The notes beneath the pieces are model-generated. The model ran no database searches. It saw only the letters and a list, made by a program, of their open reading frames with translations, and was not told where the DNA came from. A DNA stretch of 29,903 nt from a virus, in IMG/VR virus record IMGVR_UViG_3300021963_000472, positions 1 to 29,903 of that record. One strand, 5' to 3'. Positions 21,729 through 29,852 of this stretch are shown piece by piece; positions within the stretch are counted from its first letter, which is position 1; every line of letters starts with the position of its first letter. Both the position numbers and the translations under genes were made by a program.

Positions 21729-21734
21729 GGCCAA

Positions 21735-22328
21735 TTATGTCAGGACAGACAGCGCATGGTTGATGTGTTTGATCCGGTCATCCAGGCCAATAAAACCGCC
21801 ATTGATCTTTTTGGTCATGGTTTTATAGTCCTGGCTGTCTGCATACTGGTTGAGCTTGTGGGTGTCCCAAAACCATCCCGCAGTCAGCGCAGCATACTGA
21901 GGTGTGGCCACCAGCTCTGGCTGCATGATCAGGTCCACGCCAAGCGCCTTGCCTGCGTGGTGGTAGTTGGCCGACCCAGTCAATTGAATGCAACCACGGC
22001 CTCTAAACCGATACCCATCCCCAGAAGCCTCATCCCTGTTGCCCATGCGGCTGCTGTAGACAGTGTTGGCAATAAGCTTGGGGTTTCTGGCGCAGGCTTG
22101 GGCTTTGGCAGCGTCAAAGCGCTTGGGCCAGAGCTTTTGCAAAGCCTCGGCCCTGTAATTCAAGTTCTCTTCCAAGATTCTGAAGTTGCCACACTCATGG
22201 CCACACTGGCCAATAAAGGCAGCCTGGCGCAATGGCGTTGAAATGTCAAAGCGCTGGAATGTCTCATTGAGTGCATCGACCCACTGTGGGCCGATGTGCA
22301 GCCGTGCCAGTTGTGCTTCATTGACCAT
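21735..22328 (-). CDS. Endolysin, glycoside hydrolase family 19
   Basis: A 197-residue GH19 (chitinase-type) lysozyme that cuts peptidoglycan sugars. Motifs are FIGQCGHECGNF with catalytic E45, LNYRAEAL, GYRFRGRGCIQLTG at 105-118, and INGGFIGLDDR near the C-terminus. There is no signal peptide, so holin release is needed. GGAG lies eight bases before the ATG at 22328, overlapping the Rz end by 11 bases. Confidence 0.93.
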   Translation of the reverse strand: MVNEAQLARLHIGPQWVDALNETFQRFDISTPLRQAAFIGQCGHECGNFRILEENLNYRAEALQKLWPKRFDAAKAQACARNPKLIANTVYSSRMGNRDEASGDGYRFRGRGCIQLTGSANYHHAGKALGVDLIMQPELVATPQYAALTAGWFWDTHKLNQYADSQDYKTMTKKINGGFIGLDDRIKHINHALSVLT

Positions 22329-22815
22329 TGACCAAACTCCTTACTTCGTTATAAGCATCAATGCAGGCATTGAGCTGGGCCGTGTTCCTGTCGCCTTGGG
22401 CCACTATTTCGGCAATGGCTTGGAGGGTTTCTCGCTCGGCATCAGGAGCTGGGTCAGCCGGTCTGTCAGGTTGGCTTCCTGTTTCTTGGCTATCTGTGGG
22501 GGCAGTGGTGGCACTTGCACTGGCTTGAACACAACTGGGGGCTGAGATGCGCACCCTACCAGCGCGAATAGCACGATCAAGGGCAGACTGCTTTTGATTG
22601 ATGACATTGGTGGTCTCCTGTAACTTGGTTGCGTTTGCATTCAATTGCTCATTAAGTTTTTGCTCGGTAGCTCTGGATTCCTCATTCTTTTGGGCAATGG
22701 CAATCTTCATGTCATTGTCGCGCTCCAGCCACCCATAGTGGTGGCCCACTCGGTATGAGCCGAATAGTGAGACCAAGACACCAATAATGAGCCAAGGTAA
22801 GGGTATTGGCAGCAT
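22318..22815 (-). CDS. Rz: Inner-membrane spanin subunit (Rz-like)
   Basis: A 165-residue protein with an N-terminal membrane helix (residues about 6-22, IPLPWLIIGVLVSLFG), then a periplasmic coiled coil (DMKIAIAQKNEESRATEQKL, ANATKLQETTNVI) and a cysteine pair in the linker and C-terminal region. This is the form of an i-spanin, which pairs with Rz1 to fuse inner and outer membranes at lysis. Its ATG overlaps the holin stop as TAATG. A complete Rz1 frame is embedded within it. Confidence 0.85.
   Translation of the reverse strand: MLPIPLPWLIIGVLVSLFGSYRVGHHYGWLERDNDMKIAIAQKNEESRATEQKLNEQLNANATKLQETTNVINQKQSALDRAIRAGRVRISAPSCVQASASATTAPTDSQETGSQPDRPADPAPDAERETLQAIAEIVAQGDRNTAQLNACIDAYNEVRSLVNGQ
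22404..22607 (-). CDS. Rz1: Outer-membrane spanin lipoprotein (Rz1-like), embedded in Rz
   Basis: A 67-residue lipoprotein in the +1 frame inside Rz. After MSSIKSSLPL it has a hydrophobic signal ending in lipobox LVGC|A, then a proline-rich stretch (QPPVVFKPVQVPPLPPQ), as in lambda Rz1. The start at 22607 is chosen because the extension to 22640 adds polar residues before the signal peptide. Full embedding in Rz is one of the known arrangements for spanin pairs. Confidence 0.88.
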   Translation of the reverse strand: MSSIKSSLPLIVLFALVGCASQPPVVFKPVQVPPLPPQIAKKQEANLTDRLTQLLMPSEKPSKPLPK

Positions 22816-23351
22816 TATTCTGACTCCTGTCTGGCAGCTGCCAGTTGAATGCGCTCATGGTCATCCTCAAGATGGTCCGGTGGCGTGTCTGGTGGTGGAC
22901 CAGGAGTCCATGACTCATCAAGCTCTGGGTTGGTCCATGTCGGCATCGCGCCAAAGGGCTGTGATGGAATGCCGTTGGTGCTAGATGTAAACCCGTGATT
23001 GTTGCTGTAGCCGTATTGTTGGCCATAGCCTTGCATGGGCTGGCACATCGGCTGGCCCATGGGCTGCATGGGTGGTGAATTGCCAAAAGCCTTGGCAGCA
23101 GACCCCACAGCCTTTTTGCCCATCACCGCACCAATGCCGCCAACAATCAAAAGAACAATGTCGTTGAGCATCTTGGTGTAAGCCTGGTCAATTGGGGCCA
23201 TGCTCTTGATGGGCTGGGTCACAAAAGTCACTGAGTACAAAAGCGCCACCACAATGAAGCAAAGAATGCAAGTGACCGCAATGACCACAAAACCCCAGAC
23301 TCTGACCTCGATCTCGTCAGGGGTTAGATTTTGCTTCTGGCTGGACATCAT
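22815..23351 (-). CDS. Probable holin with two membrane helices and long polar tail
   Basis: A 178-residue protein. Residues about 17-44 form a strong membrane helix (VWGFVVIAVTCILCFIVV and on), and about 64-80 a second (DIVLLIVGGIGAVMG). The rest is Met/Pro/Gln-rich (PPMQPMGQPMCQPMQ), then Pro/Asp-rich. Position directly before Rz and the endolysin plus two helices support holin or pinholin-like function. The long tail is unusual for a holin. A membrane virion protein is the alternative. Confidence 0.6.
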   Translation of the reverse strand: MMSSQKQNLTPDEIEVRVWGFVVIAVTCILCFIVVALLYSVTFVTQPIKSMAPIDQAYTKMLNDIVLLIVGGIGAVMGKKAVGSAAKAFGNSPPMQPMGQPMCQPMQGYGQQYGYSNNHGFTSSTNGIPSQPFGAMPTWTNPELDESWTPGPPPDTPPDHLEDDHERIQLAAARQESE

Positions 23352-23520
23352 TCACCTTCTTTTCAAGTATGGGCGCGACCAGGTACTCTGGACACTGCTG
23401 AGTAAATAAGCACTTTGGCTTCTGACACTCTGGTGCGTGGAAATGGTCAGGATTCTGGCACTTGTACCGATAGCGGTCTTCGCAGCCAGTCAGCAGTAAC
23501 AGAAGCAGTAAATATCTCAT
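23317..23520 (-). CDS. Small Cys-rich lipoprotein in the lysis cassette
   Basis: A 67-residue protein with a signal peptide RYLLLLLLLTGC ending in a lipobox (LTGC). It is followed by four cysteines in EDRYRYKCQNPDHF, ECQKPKCLF and QQCPEYL. From memory this small lipoprotein is conserved in several phage lysis regions. With Rz1 it gives the phage two lipoproteins. The ATG overlaps the upstream TGA (ATGA), and the 3' end overlaps the holin by 35 bases. Confidence 0.8.
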   Translation of the reverse strand: MRYLLLLLLLTGCEDRYRYKCQNPDHFHAPECQKPKCLFTQQCPEYLVAPILEKKVNDVQPEAKSNP

Positions 23521-23672
23521 TTGCCTAATCCTATCCTACCAAGCAGTAGATTAACGATCCGGTCCGACAAGTCATCGGGCAAAAACTTCAGAAAACCAAG
23601 CACCCATAAAGCCACACACCCGTAAACGAATATCTTGAGGCAGAGGTCAAAGGTCTTCTGATATTCATTCAC
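23517..23672 (-). CDS. 51-residue membrane protein
   Basis: One hydrophobic helix (KIFVYGCVALWVLGFLKFL) lies between a polar N-terminus and an acidic-then-amphipathic end. A GTG start at 23672 overlaps the TGA of the upstream gene (GTGA), with AAGGTG upstream. A TTG start at 23699 in the same frame is possible but less fitting. It may be an antiholin or accessory lysis protein. Confidence 0.6.
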   Translation of the reverse strand: MNEYQKTFDLCLKIFVYGCVALWVLGFLKFLPDDLSDRIVNLLLGRIGLGK

Positions 23673-24169
23673 CGACCACACCTTCTGGTGGTTGCACAAA
23701 ACTCCATCAATTCATTGATGCCAATGGCCACCAGGAACAAGACAAAAGCCACACCGCCAATGATCATGGCCAGCTCATTCATCTCTTCCTCTTTCTTTTT
23801 TGCCGCTTTCTCTGCCTTCTCTAAAGACCGCAGTTCTCTCGCGTCATCGATGTCCATCTGGTCCTGACGGGCCTTGATCTTGTTCCAGACATCAATCTTT
23901 CCAGATTGCATGAAGAGCATCTTCAGCTCTTCCTCAAAGGCTCTGGCCTGCTCCAGTGCCATCTCGATCTGGAGCGCCTGGCCCATGTTTGAGCCTTTTT
24001 TGTTTTTCTTGGCATCGAGCAGGGCCTTAGTGGCCACACTCTTGGCATCAAACATCTTGCCAATCATTGGGGCAAGTGAGCCTAGATCATTGGCCACCTT
24101 GCTGGCCTTTTTGACCATGCTGATGGCGTTTTGTATCCCCGCCAGGGCTGTTAGAGGGTCCACGATCAT
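23669..24169 (-). CDS. Helical protein with C-terminal membrane anchor
   Basis: A 166-residue protein: a helical N-terminus (VDPLTALAGIQNAISMVKKA), a long charged coiled coil (residues about 65-135, with RSLEKAEKAAKKKEEE), and a membrane helix at about 138-155 (AMIIGGVAFVLFLVAIGI). The start at 24169 is chosen from the ATGA overlap with the upstream gene. The same architecture recurs in podovirus genomes near lysis genes. Function is unknown; a spanin-like or lysis-timing role is possible. Confidence 0.7.
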   Translation of the reverse strand: MIVDPLTALAGIQNAISMVKKASKVANDLGSLAPMIGKMFDAKSVATKALLDAKKNKKGSNMGQALQIEMALEQARAFEEELKMLFMQSGKIDVWNKIKARQDQMDIDDARELRSLEKAEKAAKKKEEEMNELAMIIGGVAFVLFLVAIGINELMEFCATTRRCGR

Positions 24170-24288
24170 TTCCGTTCTACCTTTTCCCACTTAATGCAGA
24201 CAACCCTCCGATTGTAGACATCACCGGTCCAAGTCCACCTAGTGCATCTGTACTCAATGGCTGCCAATAGGACCAGAGCATAGATCAT
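24166..24288 (-). CDS. 40-residue conserved small protein
   Basis: The peptide IYALVLLAAIEYRC leads into RWTWTGDVYNRRVVCIKWE. The C-x-RW-x-WTGDVYNR-x-VVC-x-x-W core matches a small phage family I recall. The ATG at 24288 and the stop at 24166 both fit ATGA overlaps. A hydrophobic start followed by a two-cysteine beta hairpin suggests a secreted or membrane-attached peptide. Confidence 0.65.
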   Translation of the reverse strand: MIYALVLLAAIEYRCTRWTWTGDVYNRRVVCIKWEKVERK

Positions 24289-24377
24289 GGCCAAAACAAA
24301 ATGATGACAGTGAAGCACCAAATGATGGTGGCCACCAGTGAGGCCGCAGCAATGATTGCCACGGCCCAATCTTTCAT
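24285..24377 (-). CDS. 30-residue single-pass membrane peptide
   Basis: MKDW is followed by one long hydrophobic helix (AVAIIAAASLVATIIWCF and on) ending in FWP. Exact ATGA overlaps at both ends fix the frame. Holin-sized or smaller; it could be a pinholin-like or antiholin peptide. Confidence 0.6.
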   Translation of the reverse strand: MKDWAVAIIAAASLVATIIWCFTVIILFWP

Positions 24378-24571
24378 AGCCCGAATATTTTCTTAACGAA
24401 TTCGGCAGCCACACCTGGGCCAAACAACACGCAAAGAATTACCCCATACAAAAGGTATTCAATCTTCGTCATGCGCTTATCACCATCACGCAGTGACTTG
24501 TCTATGTTGTTGTATCTTTCAAGGCAAACAACTTCGTGAATAGACAATCTCTTGTCAAGATCAGCATCCAT
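24374..24571 (-). CDS. XhlA-like membrane protein
   Basis: A 65-residue protein: an acidic/basic helix (DADLDKRLSIHEVVCLERY, SLRDGDKRMTKIEY) and then one membrane helix (LLYGVILCVLFGPGVAAEF) with a basic end. This helix-plus-anchor form resembles the haemolysin XhlA family associated with phage lysis. A GTG at 24577 overlapping the upstream TGA (GTGA) is an alternative start. Its stop overlaps the next ATG. Confidence 0.65.
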   Translation of the reverse strand: MDADLDKRLSIHEVVCLERYNNIDKSLRDGDKRMTKIEYLLYGVILCVLFGPGVAAEFVKKIFGL

Positions 24572-24573
24572 GA

Positions 24574-24723
24574 TCACTCAGCAGCTGGTGCTTCTTTAGA
24601 AACTTGCGCTTCTGCCTGCTCTTTAATCTTAAGAATTAAAGGCCATACGCCAGATTTACTTGGTAACTCACCAAGTGTTTGTAAGACAAAATTTATCTCA
24701 TTCACATCAAGTTCTAGCTTCAT
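24574..24723 (-). CDS. 49-residue conserved phage protein
   Basis: KLELDVNEINFVLQTLGELP, then a helix, ending SKEAPAAE. The opening matches a small helical protein seen in many tailed phages near tail or lysis genes (from memory). AAGGA lies five bases before the ATG. Function is unknown. Confidence 0.75.
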   Translation of the reverse strand: MKLELDVNEINFVLQTLGELPSKSGVWPLILKIKEQAEAQVSKEAPAAE

Positions 24724-24731
24724 GTTATTCC

Positions 24732-24917
24732 TTAGAAAGCCCAACCAGTTCCGTCTTCAGAACCAATCTCTGCTGCATAAGTGATAGCAGATGCTTCACG
24801 CTTTAGTTGAGCAATTAACTGCTCATCAGTTGCGTCTTCCTCAAGTTGTTGTAACTTCTTAAAACCCGCTTTGTAACGGGCATATTGTTCTGCTGTGAGT
24901 TCTACGATTAGTTGCAT
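24732..24917 (-). CDS. 61-residue protein after the tail fibre
   Basis: A helical protein (QLIVELTAEQYARYKAGFKK, QLIAQLKREASAITYA) with a perfect AAGGAG ribosome site. It lies 18 bases after the tail fibre stop. A small chaperone or tail assembly protein is possible by position only. Confidence 0.7.
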   Translation of the reverse strand: MQLIVELTAEQYARYKAGFKKLQQLEEDATDEQLIAQLKREASAITYAAEIGSEDGTGWAF

Positions 24918-24935
24918 GATTGCTCCTTTGGTTAA

Positions 24936-27083
24936 TTAAACTGAAGTGATTGTTTGCCAAGCAGAACCGCTGTAAACACAGAGCTTTGCGAGTGTGGTGT
25001 CGAATACTATTAAACCCGCAGCAGGGCTAGAAATAGCGTTCTTCTCTGTAGTGGTCATGTTGGGCATCCTCACGCCCTTGGTAGTGCTTTGAACGTCTAG
25101 CAGTGCTGAAGCATTTGCAGTTGCACCAATACCAACATTTCCTGTGCTTGAAATACGTAAACGCTCTGTATTGTTAGTACCAATAGCCAAGAAATTGTTA
25201 TTGGCAACAAAAATCTTACTACTGCCATCAGCAGTTAATTGCCCAATCTCTAAACCATTAGCTTGTCCAGCCGCCAACAATCGCATGATTGAGTCACCAG
25301 AACCGCCAATCTCTAACTTGTTGGTTGTTGTGGTTGTTCCGATACCTACGTTGCCAGCAAAGTAGTTAGCGGCAGTACCTGCGGCATAGAAGTTCCAGCG
25401 TCCTGTACCTGATGCAATACCACTATAAAAACCAAAGTTGTTTGTACCGCCTGTTAATGAAGATGCCGCAAAAAACCCGTATTGATTTGTTGGAGCCGTT
25501 CCTGAATATGGGCCTTGATTTGCGTAATAATGCACAATATTTGTTGTACCTGTACCAACGCCATTGATTGCATAAGTACCATACCCATAAGCCGAAACCG
25601 TAACAGTAGCATCAGGGTTAATTCGTGCGTTAACTGTGTATGCTGATGTAGCACCTGTTAGGGCTTTTGTAATGTCAAGCGTAAAACCTGCTGTTGGCGT
25701 TGCACCAATACCCAATGAACCCGCTAAATAGTTATCAGCAGTTCCTGCCATGTACAGGTTATAACGACCTGTACCGCTTGCAATGTTTCCGTAGAAGCCG
25801 TAGTTGTTTGTTGCGCCTATAAGAGTGTTTTCTGCGGCAAAACCATATTGGCTAGTTACTGTTGATCCCGCCCCAATTGTCCCTTGATTGGCGTAATAGT
25901 GCGTTAAGTTAGCAAGAGTAAATGCGGTAGCGGCAGTTTGGCTTACTGTAGCGTAATAAAATGCTTGGCTAGTTGCATCTGATTGCACAATTCCATTATT
26001 AAATATACCTCTACTATTGACTGAGCCTGTTATATTTTTTGAAATAGTTAATGTACGACCTGCGGCTGGTGTTGCACCAATCCCAACTTGACCCGCACTA
26101 TCAATACGCATCCGTTCAGTAGGACTTGATGCACCATCAGCAGTGGTGGCGAACAACAAACGTCCGGGCATATCACCTGTGCCGGGAGTTCCGTCAACTG
26201 CGGCTGTGATTGTTGCGCCTGTGGTGAAGTTAGTGCCGTCAGAACCTGCAAAACCAATATAACCAAGCGTATCCGATGAGTTAACGACTGTTTGCGTTCC
26301 AGTGGTTGCGCTACGGCTTTTTGACAACACTAACGCAGGGCCGTCAGTATCCGCAGAATAGCGATAAAAACCGCCAGTGCCAGATGTGTTGTAGAGTTGC
26401 AAGCCCGGAGCAAATTGTGATGTCCCATAAACAGTGTTGTAACTTGTCAAACTACCAATGCGTGTTTGACCATCTGCCGCCACAACAAAAGGCGTTGAAT
26501 CAGGGTTCGCAGAATCTTCTACAAGAAGTGCATTACCTGAACCTGTTTGAGTAATACGCAGAGCGGCAGATGATGTGTTTGCAGATATAACACCGCTTGT
26601 CGCTGTTAATGATGTAAACGCACCAGTATTGGCTGTGGTAGCACCAACAGTTCCATTGATATTGATAGAGGCAGTACCAGTAAGATTAGTAACAGTACCG
26701 CTTGATGGAGTACCAAGCACACCACCATTAACCAAAGGTGCGCCAGAAGAGCCTACATTGACCGCTAGAGCCGTTGCTACACCTGTTCCTAGACCAGACA
26801 CACCAGTAGAGATTGGAAGCCCTGTAGCGTTTGTTAATGTTGCGCTAGTAGGTGTTCCAAGGATAGGAGTCACCAAAGTGGGACTTGTTGACAACACATT
26901 GTTGCCTGATCCTGTGCTTGTGCCAACACCGGTGCCACCCTTGGTCACTTTAAGTAATGGGCCGGCATCAAACAATGCGTCAATGGTGTCTAGGTCGGCA
27001 TTGACCTTTGTTCCCCAGGTGTCGGTGGATGCACCGACTTCGGGTTTTGTAAGTAATAGATTCGTGGTGGTTGTATCAGCCAT
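24936..27083 (-). CDS. Tail fibre with internal repeats
   Basis: A 715-residue fibrous protein, probably trimeric and receptor-binding. The N-terminus ([36 protein letters not shown]) is the usual attachment region of phage fibres. The middle has many short T/S/G-rich repeats and at least two copies of a block containing HYYANQG, YGF(Y/F), IASGTGR, N(Y/F)LAG or NYFAG, and GIG. The C-terminus ([32 protein letters not shown]) is a common fibre tip. Codon choice here (many GTA, ACA, GCA) differs from the ejection genes, suggesting a transferred module. Confidence 0.9.
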   Translation of the reverse strand: MADTTTTNLLLTKPEVGASTDTWGTKVNADLDTIDALFDAGPLLKVTKGGTGVGTSTGSGNNVLSTSPTLVTPILGTPTSATLTNATGLPISTGVSGLGTGVATALAVNVGSSGAPLVNGGVLGTPSSGTVTNLTGTASININGTVGATTANTGAFTSLTATSGVISANTSSAALRITQTGSGNALLVEDSANPDSTPFVVAADGQTRIGSLTSYNTVYGTSQFAPGLQLYNTSGTGGFYRYSADTDGPALVLSKSRSATTGTQTVVNSSDTLGYIGFAGSDGTNFTTGATITAAVDGTPGTGDMPGRLLFATTADGASSPTERMRIDSAGQVGIGATPAAGRTLTISKNITGSVNSRGIFNNGIVQSDATSQAFYYATVSQTAATAFTLANLTHYYANQGTIGAGSTVTSQYGFAAENTLIGATNNYGFYGNIASGTGRYNLYMAGTADNYLAGSLGIGATPTAGFTLDITKALTGATSAYTVNARINPDATVTVSAYGYGTYAINGVGTGTTNIVHYYANQGPYSGTAPTNQYGFFAASSLTGGTNNFGFYSGIASGTGRWNFYAAGTAANYFAGNVGIGTTTTTNKLEIGGSGDSIMRLLAAGQANGLEIGQLTADGSSKIFVANNNFLAIGTNNTERLRISSTGNVGIGATANASALLDVQSTTKGVRMPNMTTTEKNAISSPAAGLIVFDTTLAKLCVYSGSAWQTITSV

Positions 27084-27091
27084 ATTTCACC

Positions 27092-27853
27092 TCATGCGGC
27101 AATTTGCCAAGATTCGCTATTATCCGCAATTGGAGACCAAGATTCACTGGTGTCATCAATTGCGGCCCATGTTTCTGATGTGTCTGTGATCGGTGTCCAG
27201 GTCTCTGAGTTATCAGAGATTGCATTCCATGTCTCAGCCGTATCACTCTCTGCCACCCATTTTAGATTGCCATCGACAGTCATGGATGACTGGCAAGTGA
27301 AATCAAGCGCCAGGCTTAGTCTGCTATTTGCGTTTATAGATACAGAAGATTCAGCCTCAATCGTAATCGCCTGACTAATCACCACGCTGGTGGACACAGT
27401 CATTACGCCAAAGTCTTCAATCAGAATCTGTATCAGTGGGACCCTGATGGCCGCCACAGACATGGCGCTTTCATCTACTGATGTGAATGCACCAATGGCC
27501 ACCCTAATGGCCGCAAAGCTCGTGCTAGAGCTTGCCGCAAAGGTCGATGCACCTATGGCATACCGCACCGCATTTGCGGCCATGGTGCTGGCGCTTGATA
27601 CTGTGGCCTGCGCCACCGCCACTCTTTGTGCAGCAGCTGATGCACTGCTAGATGCTGAAACCGAGAATGATGCCGTCTTGACGACATTGGCCGCGACTGT
27701 CTCTGTGCTAGAGGCTGAAACAGAAAACGCACCTATGCAGATGCGTTTTGCTGAAAATGCCGCAGTGCTAGACGCGGCAAAGGTTGCTGCCCCAAGGCTT
27801 ACGCCATAAGACCAATTCCCTTTGCCATACGGGCCAAGACCATAGGCTGCCAT
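27092..27853 (-). CDS. Ser/Ala-rich tail protein with five decapeptide repeats
   Basis: A 253-residue protein. The N-terminal 130 residues repeat a Ser/Ala-rich unit of about 23 residues (FSVSASST...AANVV; ATVSSASTMAANAV). The last 51 residues are five copies of a decapeptide of the form (S/T/D)D(T/N)SE(T/S)W-x-x-I. It lies just upstream of the fibre gene in the same operon, so it may link the fibre to the tail. No catalytic motif is seen. Confidence 0.75.
   Translation of the reverse strand: MAAYGLGPYGKGNWSYGVSLGAATFAASSTAAFSAKRICIGAFSVSASSTETVAANVVKTASFSVSASSSASAAAQRVAVAQATVSSASTMAANAVRYAIGASTFAASSSTSFAAIRVAIGAFTSVDESAMSVAAIRVPLIQILIEDFGVMTVSTSVVISQAITIEAESSVSINANSRLSLALDFTCQSSMTVDGNLKWVAESDTAETWNAISDNSETWTPITDTSETWAAIDDTSESWSPIADNSESWQIAA
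27095..27247 (-). repeat. Five diverged 30-base repeats coding for decapeptides
   Basis: SDTAETWNAI, SDNSETWTPI, TDTSETWAAI, DDTSESWSPI, ADNSESWQIA. The W and the preceding S/T are invariant while the DNA has drifted, indicating selection on the protein. Confidence 0.9.
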
Positions 27854-27854
27854 G

Positions 27855-28253
27855 TCATGTCAGGGTAACGTCAAGGTCGCCAGCTGGGATGCGCAGCACA
27901 TCGCCATCATTGATGGTGCGAGCTGTACTCAGCGCTGCCCAAGCTAATAGATTGCCAGATGTGGATGCATCAAAGATGCCTGCCCAGCCAATTGATCCCC
28001 AGTTGCCACCGCTTGCAGCTGCAAACTCAATGGCTGCGTCATTGGTTGCGTTTGTGGGGCTTGTGCCAGAAACAGTGATCGTGCCAGTCACCACCCGCGC
28101 ATAGGCGTTACCAGACACCTCAGTGCCGCCACCCGTGTCACTGGGCGCAGCCGTGAATAGACCGACATACCAAGCCGTGGGGCGTGTGGCAGAGCCAGTG
28201 GTCAGCAAATACGTTAAAACTAGGTTTTCGGTGTAGTCGGTAAAAGATGACAT
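27855..28253 (-). CDS. Tail structural protein
   Basis: A 132-residue beta-rich protein. WYVGLFTAAPSDTGGGTEV followed by AYARVV matches the core of a family of small phage tail proteins (L-x-LFT-P-GG-TE-(V/Y)-YARV). It lies between the adaptor and the repeat-rich tail protein. Confidence 0.75.
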   Translation of the reverse strand: MSSFTDYTENLVLTYLLTTGSATRPTAWYVGLFTAAPSDTGGGTEVSGNAYARVVTGTITVSGTSPTNATNDAAIEFAAASGGNWGSIGWAGIFDASTSGNLLAWAALSTARTINDGDVLRIPAGDLDVTLT

Positions 28254-28261
28254 ATCAGTCC

Positions 28262-28885
28262 TTATCCAAAAGTCTTTGCACGGGTCAGCAATGCACCACC
28301 AGAAGATGCACCGCGATCATCAGCTGTTTGTAAATCGTTCAAGGCTCGCTCATAGAGTGTTGCCCATGTCTGGATTCTCGCATCATCTTGCAAGTATGGC
28401 GCAGCCTGCAAGAGTGATCCATAAAGATAAATGTCAGGGCTTGAAGACAAAAGCCAATTGCTGGTGTTGGCATTTGATAACTTTGCCAACTTTGCGTAAT
28501 AGGTCAGCTCTGTTGTGTAGTTACTGTCTGGTGTTGGGACAATTCTGAATTGGCCACCAACAATGCCAAAAAATTTGGGTTTGCCACTGGCCGTGTGTTT
28601 GGTCATCTCAGCATCTAGCGCGTCAATGCTCAAAAACGACAATGGGGTTTGTGGGTTTGTGCTTGTGAGCTTAAGGGATTTAGTCTCTAAGAAGTCACTT
28701 GGCACTGCGCCATATTGCGCATCAAAAGACGCATTGGCCCTGACGATCATCTGCCTGGTGCGCAGCGTTCTTTCGATTTGCGCCTCGGCCAGAGAGATAA
28801 AGTCAGGGATGGCCGTGGTCAGGTCCGACCGATTAAGCCAGTCACCAATGGATGTCTTTAATTCTGCGTATGTAGTCAGTGCCAT
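28262..28885 (-). CDS. Head-tail adaptor (SU10-like)
   Basis: A 207-residue helical protein. ALTTYAELKTSIGDWLNRSD, then IPDFISLAEAQIERTLR, is the typical start of SU10/P22 gp4-type adaptors that sit under the portal. The start at 28885 is chosen because it overlaps the upstream stop as TAATG; a longer frame to 28924 adds an unlikely N-terminus. Confidence 0.85.
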   Translation of the reverse strand: MALTTYAELKTSIGDWLNRSDLTTAIPDFISLAEAQIERTLRTRQMIVRANASFDAQYGAVPSDFLETKSLKLTSTNPQTPLSFLSIDALDAEMTKHTASGKPKFFGIVGGQFRIVPTPDSNYTTELTYYAKLAKLSNANTSNWLLSSSPDIYLYGSLLQAAPYLQDDARIQTWATLYERALNDLQTADDRGASSGGALLTRAKTFG

Positions 28886-29535
28886 TATTGGGCCTCTTTT
28901 TCCATTTCCTCTTTCACAATCCAAGTGTGTTCATGGCGAAATTCAAACGTGCCAATGTGGCCAATTTCTTTTGAGACATCATGGTCGATGTAGACTTTAT
29001 AGCCAAGCTCTTGCGCTTTCTTACAAAAGAACACATCTTCACCCATGTAGCCCCGTGTGGTCTGCCAAGGCATATCAAACCATGGCTCGCTCATGCCCTC
29101 AAACACCTCGCGCTTGATCAGCATTATGCCCGTTCCAATGCTTCCCACCTCTTCCAATCCAGTGGATTCTGGCATGGTGTAGACGGGGATTCGTTTGCCA
29201 TTTTCGTCATAGTTCTGGGCAGTTGGGCCGGTGGGCATTCTGCGCCTGGCACAGTTGGCAGCCACAATCTCTTTGTCGTGCTTTAAGAGTCGCTGGACCA
29301 TGTCCTGGGGGAATGTCATGTCAGAGTCAATAAAAAGGATGTGTGTGCAGCCTTCTTTCATAGCATCCAAGCAAAGGTCAGCCCTTTGGTTTTGGATAAT
29401 CGTGCCTTGCATCAATTTCAGACTAATTGCATCTGTGGTGTTGAGTGTGTGATAGGCCACCATATTGACCATGCAGTAGGTGTAGTTGGTGTGGACCTGA
29501 TCACGGGCCGGTGTGCATACAGCAATGTAGTTCAT
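28885..29535 (-). CDS. Glycosyltransferase, GT-A fold with DXD
   Basis: A 216-residue protein. FIDSDMTFP carries the DXD metal site (D70, D72), GTGIMLI is at 134-140, GEDVFFCKKA (E166, D167) supplies the catalytic acid pair, and H193 is placed as the last metal ligand. It is more complete than the other glycosyltransferase at 511-1206. Lying between two structural genes, it may glycosylate a virion protein or alter host surface sugars. The ATG overlaps the upstream TGA. Confidence 0.85.
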   Translation of the reverse strand: MNYIAVCTPARDQVHTNYTYCMVNMVAYHTLNTTDAISLKLMQGTIIQNQRADLCLDAMKEGCTHILFIDSDMTFPQDMVQRLLKHDKEIVAANCARRRMPTGPTAQNYDENGKRIPVYTMPESTGLEEVGSIGTGIMLIKREVFEGMSEPWFDMPWQTTRGYMGEDVFFCKKAQELGYKVYIDHDVSKEIGHIGTFEFRHEHTWIVKEEMEKEAQ

Positions 29536-29849
29536 ACTTTTCCAGGTCTTGTCCTAAAGAATTGATTGTCGCTTGAATTAAGCCAGCGCTTCATGTATTC
29601 CTGGTCATCGATCTTGCCCTCGGCCTTCATCTTGTAATAAAGGGATTCGGGGATGGATGCCACCAAGTGCCACTCACCAGTCCAGTTGGCTTTCTCATCC
29701 ACAGCGTTGTAGATGGCCTTGTTGGCCTCAATGACATCGGTCACATCTTGCTGGGTCTGGATGGTGACTTCATCGGTGTCGGTGTTGTAGTGCCAGGTGC
29801 GTGTGATGCCTTGCTGGGCGTTTACATCAAATAATTTTTTTTCGATCAT
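29532..29849 (-). CDS. Small conserved protein of the head-tail module
   Basis: A 105-residue protein. KKLFDVNAQQGITRTWHYN, then a central TIQTQQDVTDVIEANKAIYN, then FFRTRPGKV at the end. This order is a recurring small podovirus protein near the capsid gene (from memory). No ribosome site is seen: the ATG lies only three bases after a T-run of the terminator. Translation may depend on the structure or on read-through. Confidence 0.8.
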   Translation of the reverse strand: MIEKKLFDVNAQQGITRTWHYNTDTDEVTIQTQQDVTDVIEANKAIYNAVDEKANWTGEWHLVASIPESLYYKMKAEGKIDDQEYMKRWLNSSDNQFFRTRPGKV

Positions 29850-29852
29850 GTT

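Noticed and set aside
26575-27189. Long plus-strand frame opposite the tail fibre and the next tail gene
   Set aside because: Antisense to a well-supported fibre gene, Val/Pro-rich mirror of T/G-rich repeats, and no ribosome site.
27390-27809. Plus-strand Ala-rich frame opposite the decapeptide-repeat protein
   Set aside because: Mirror of Ser/Ala repeats; the minus-strand gene fits the operon and junctions.
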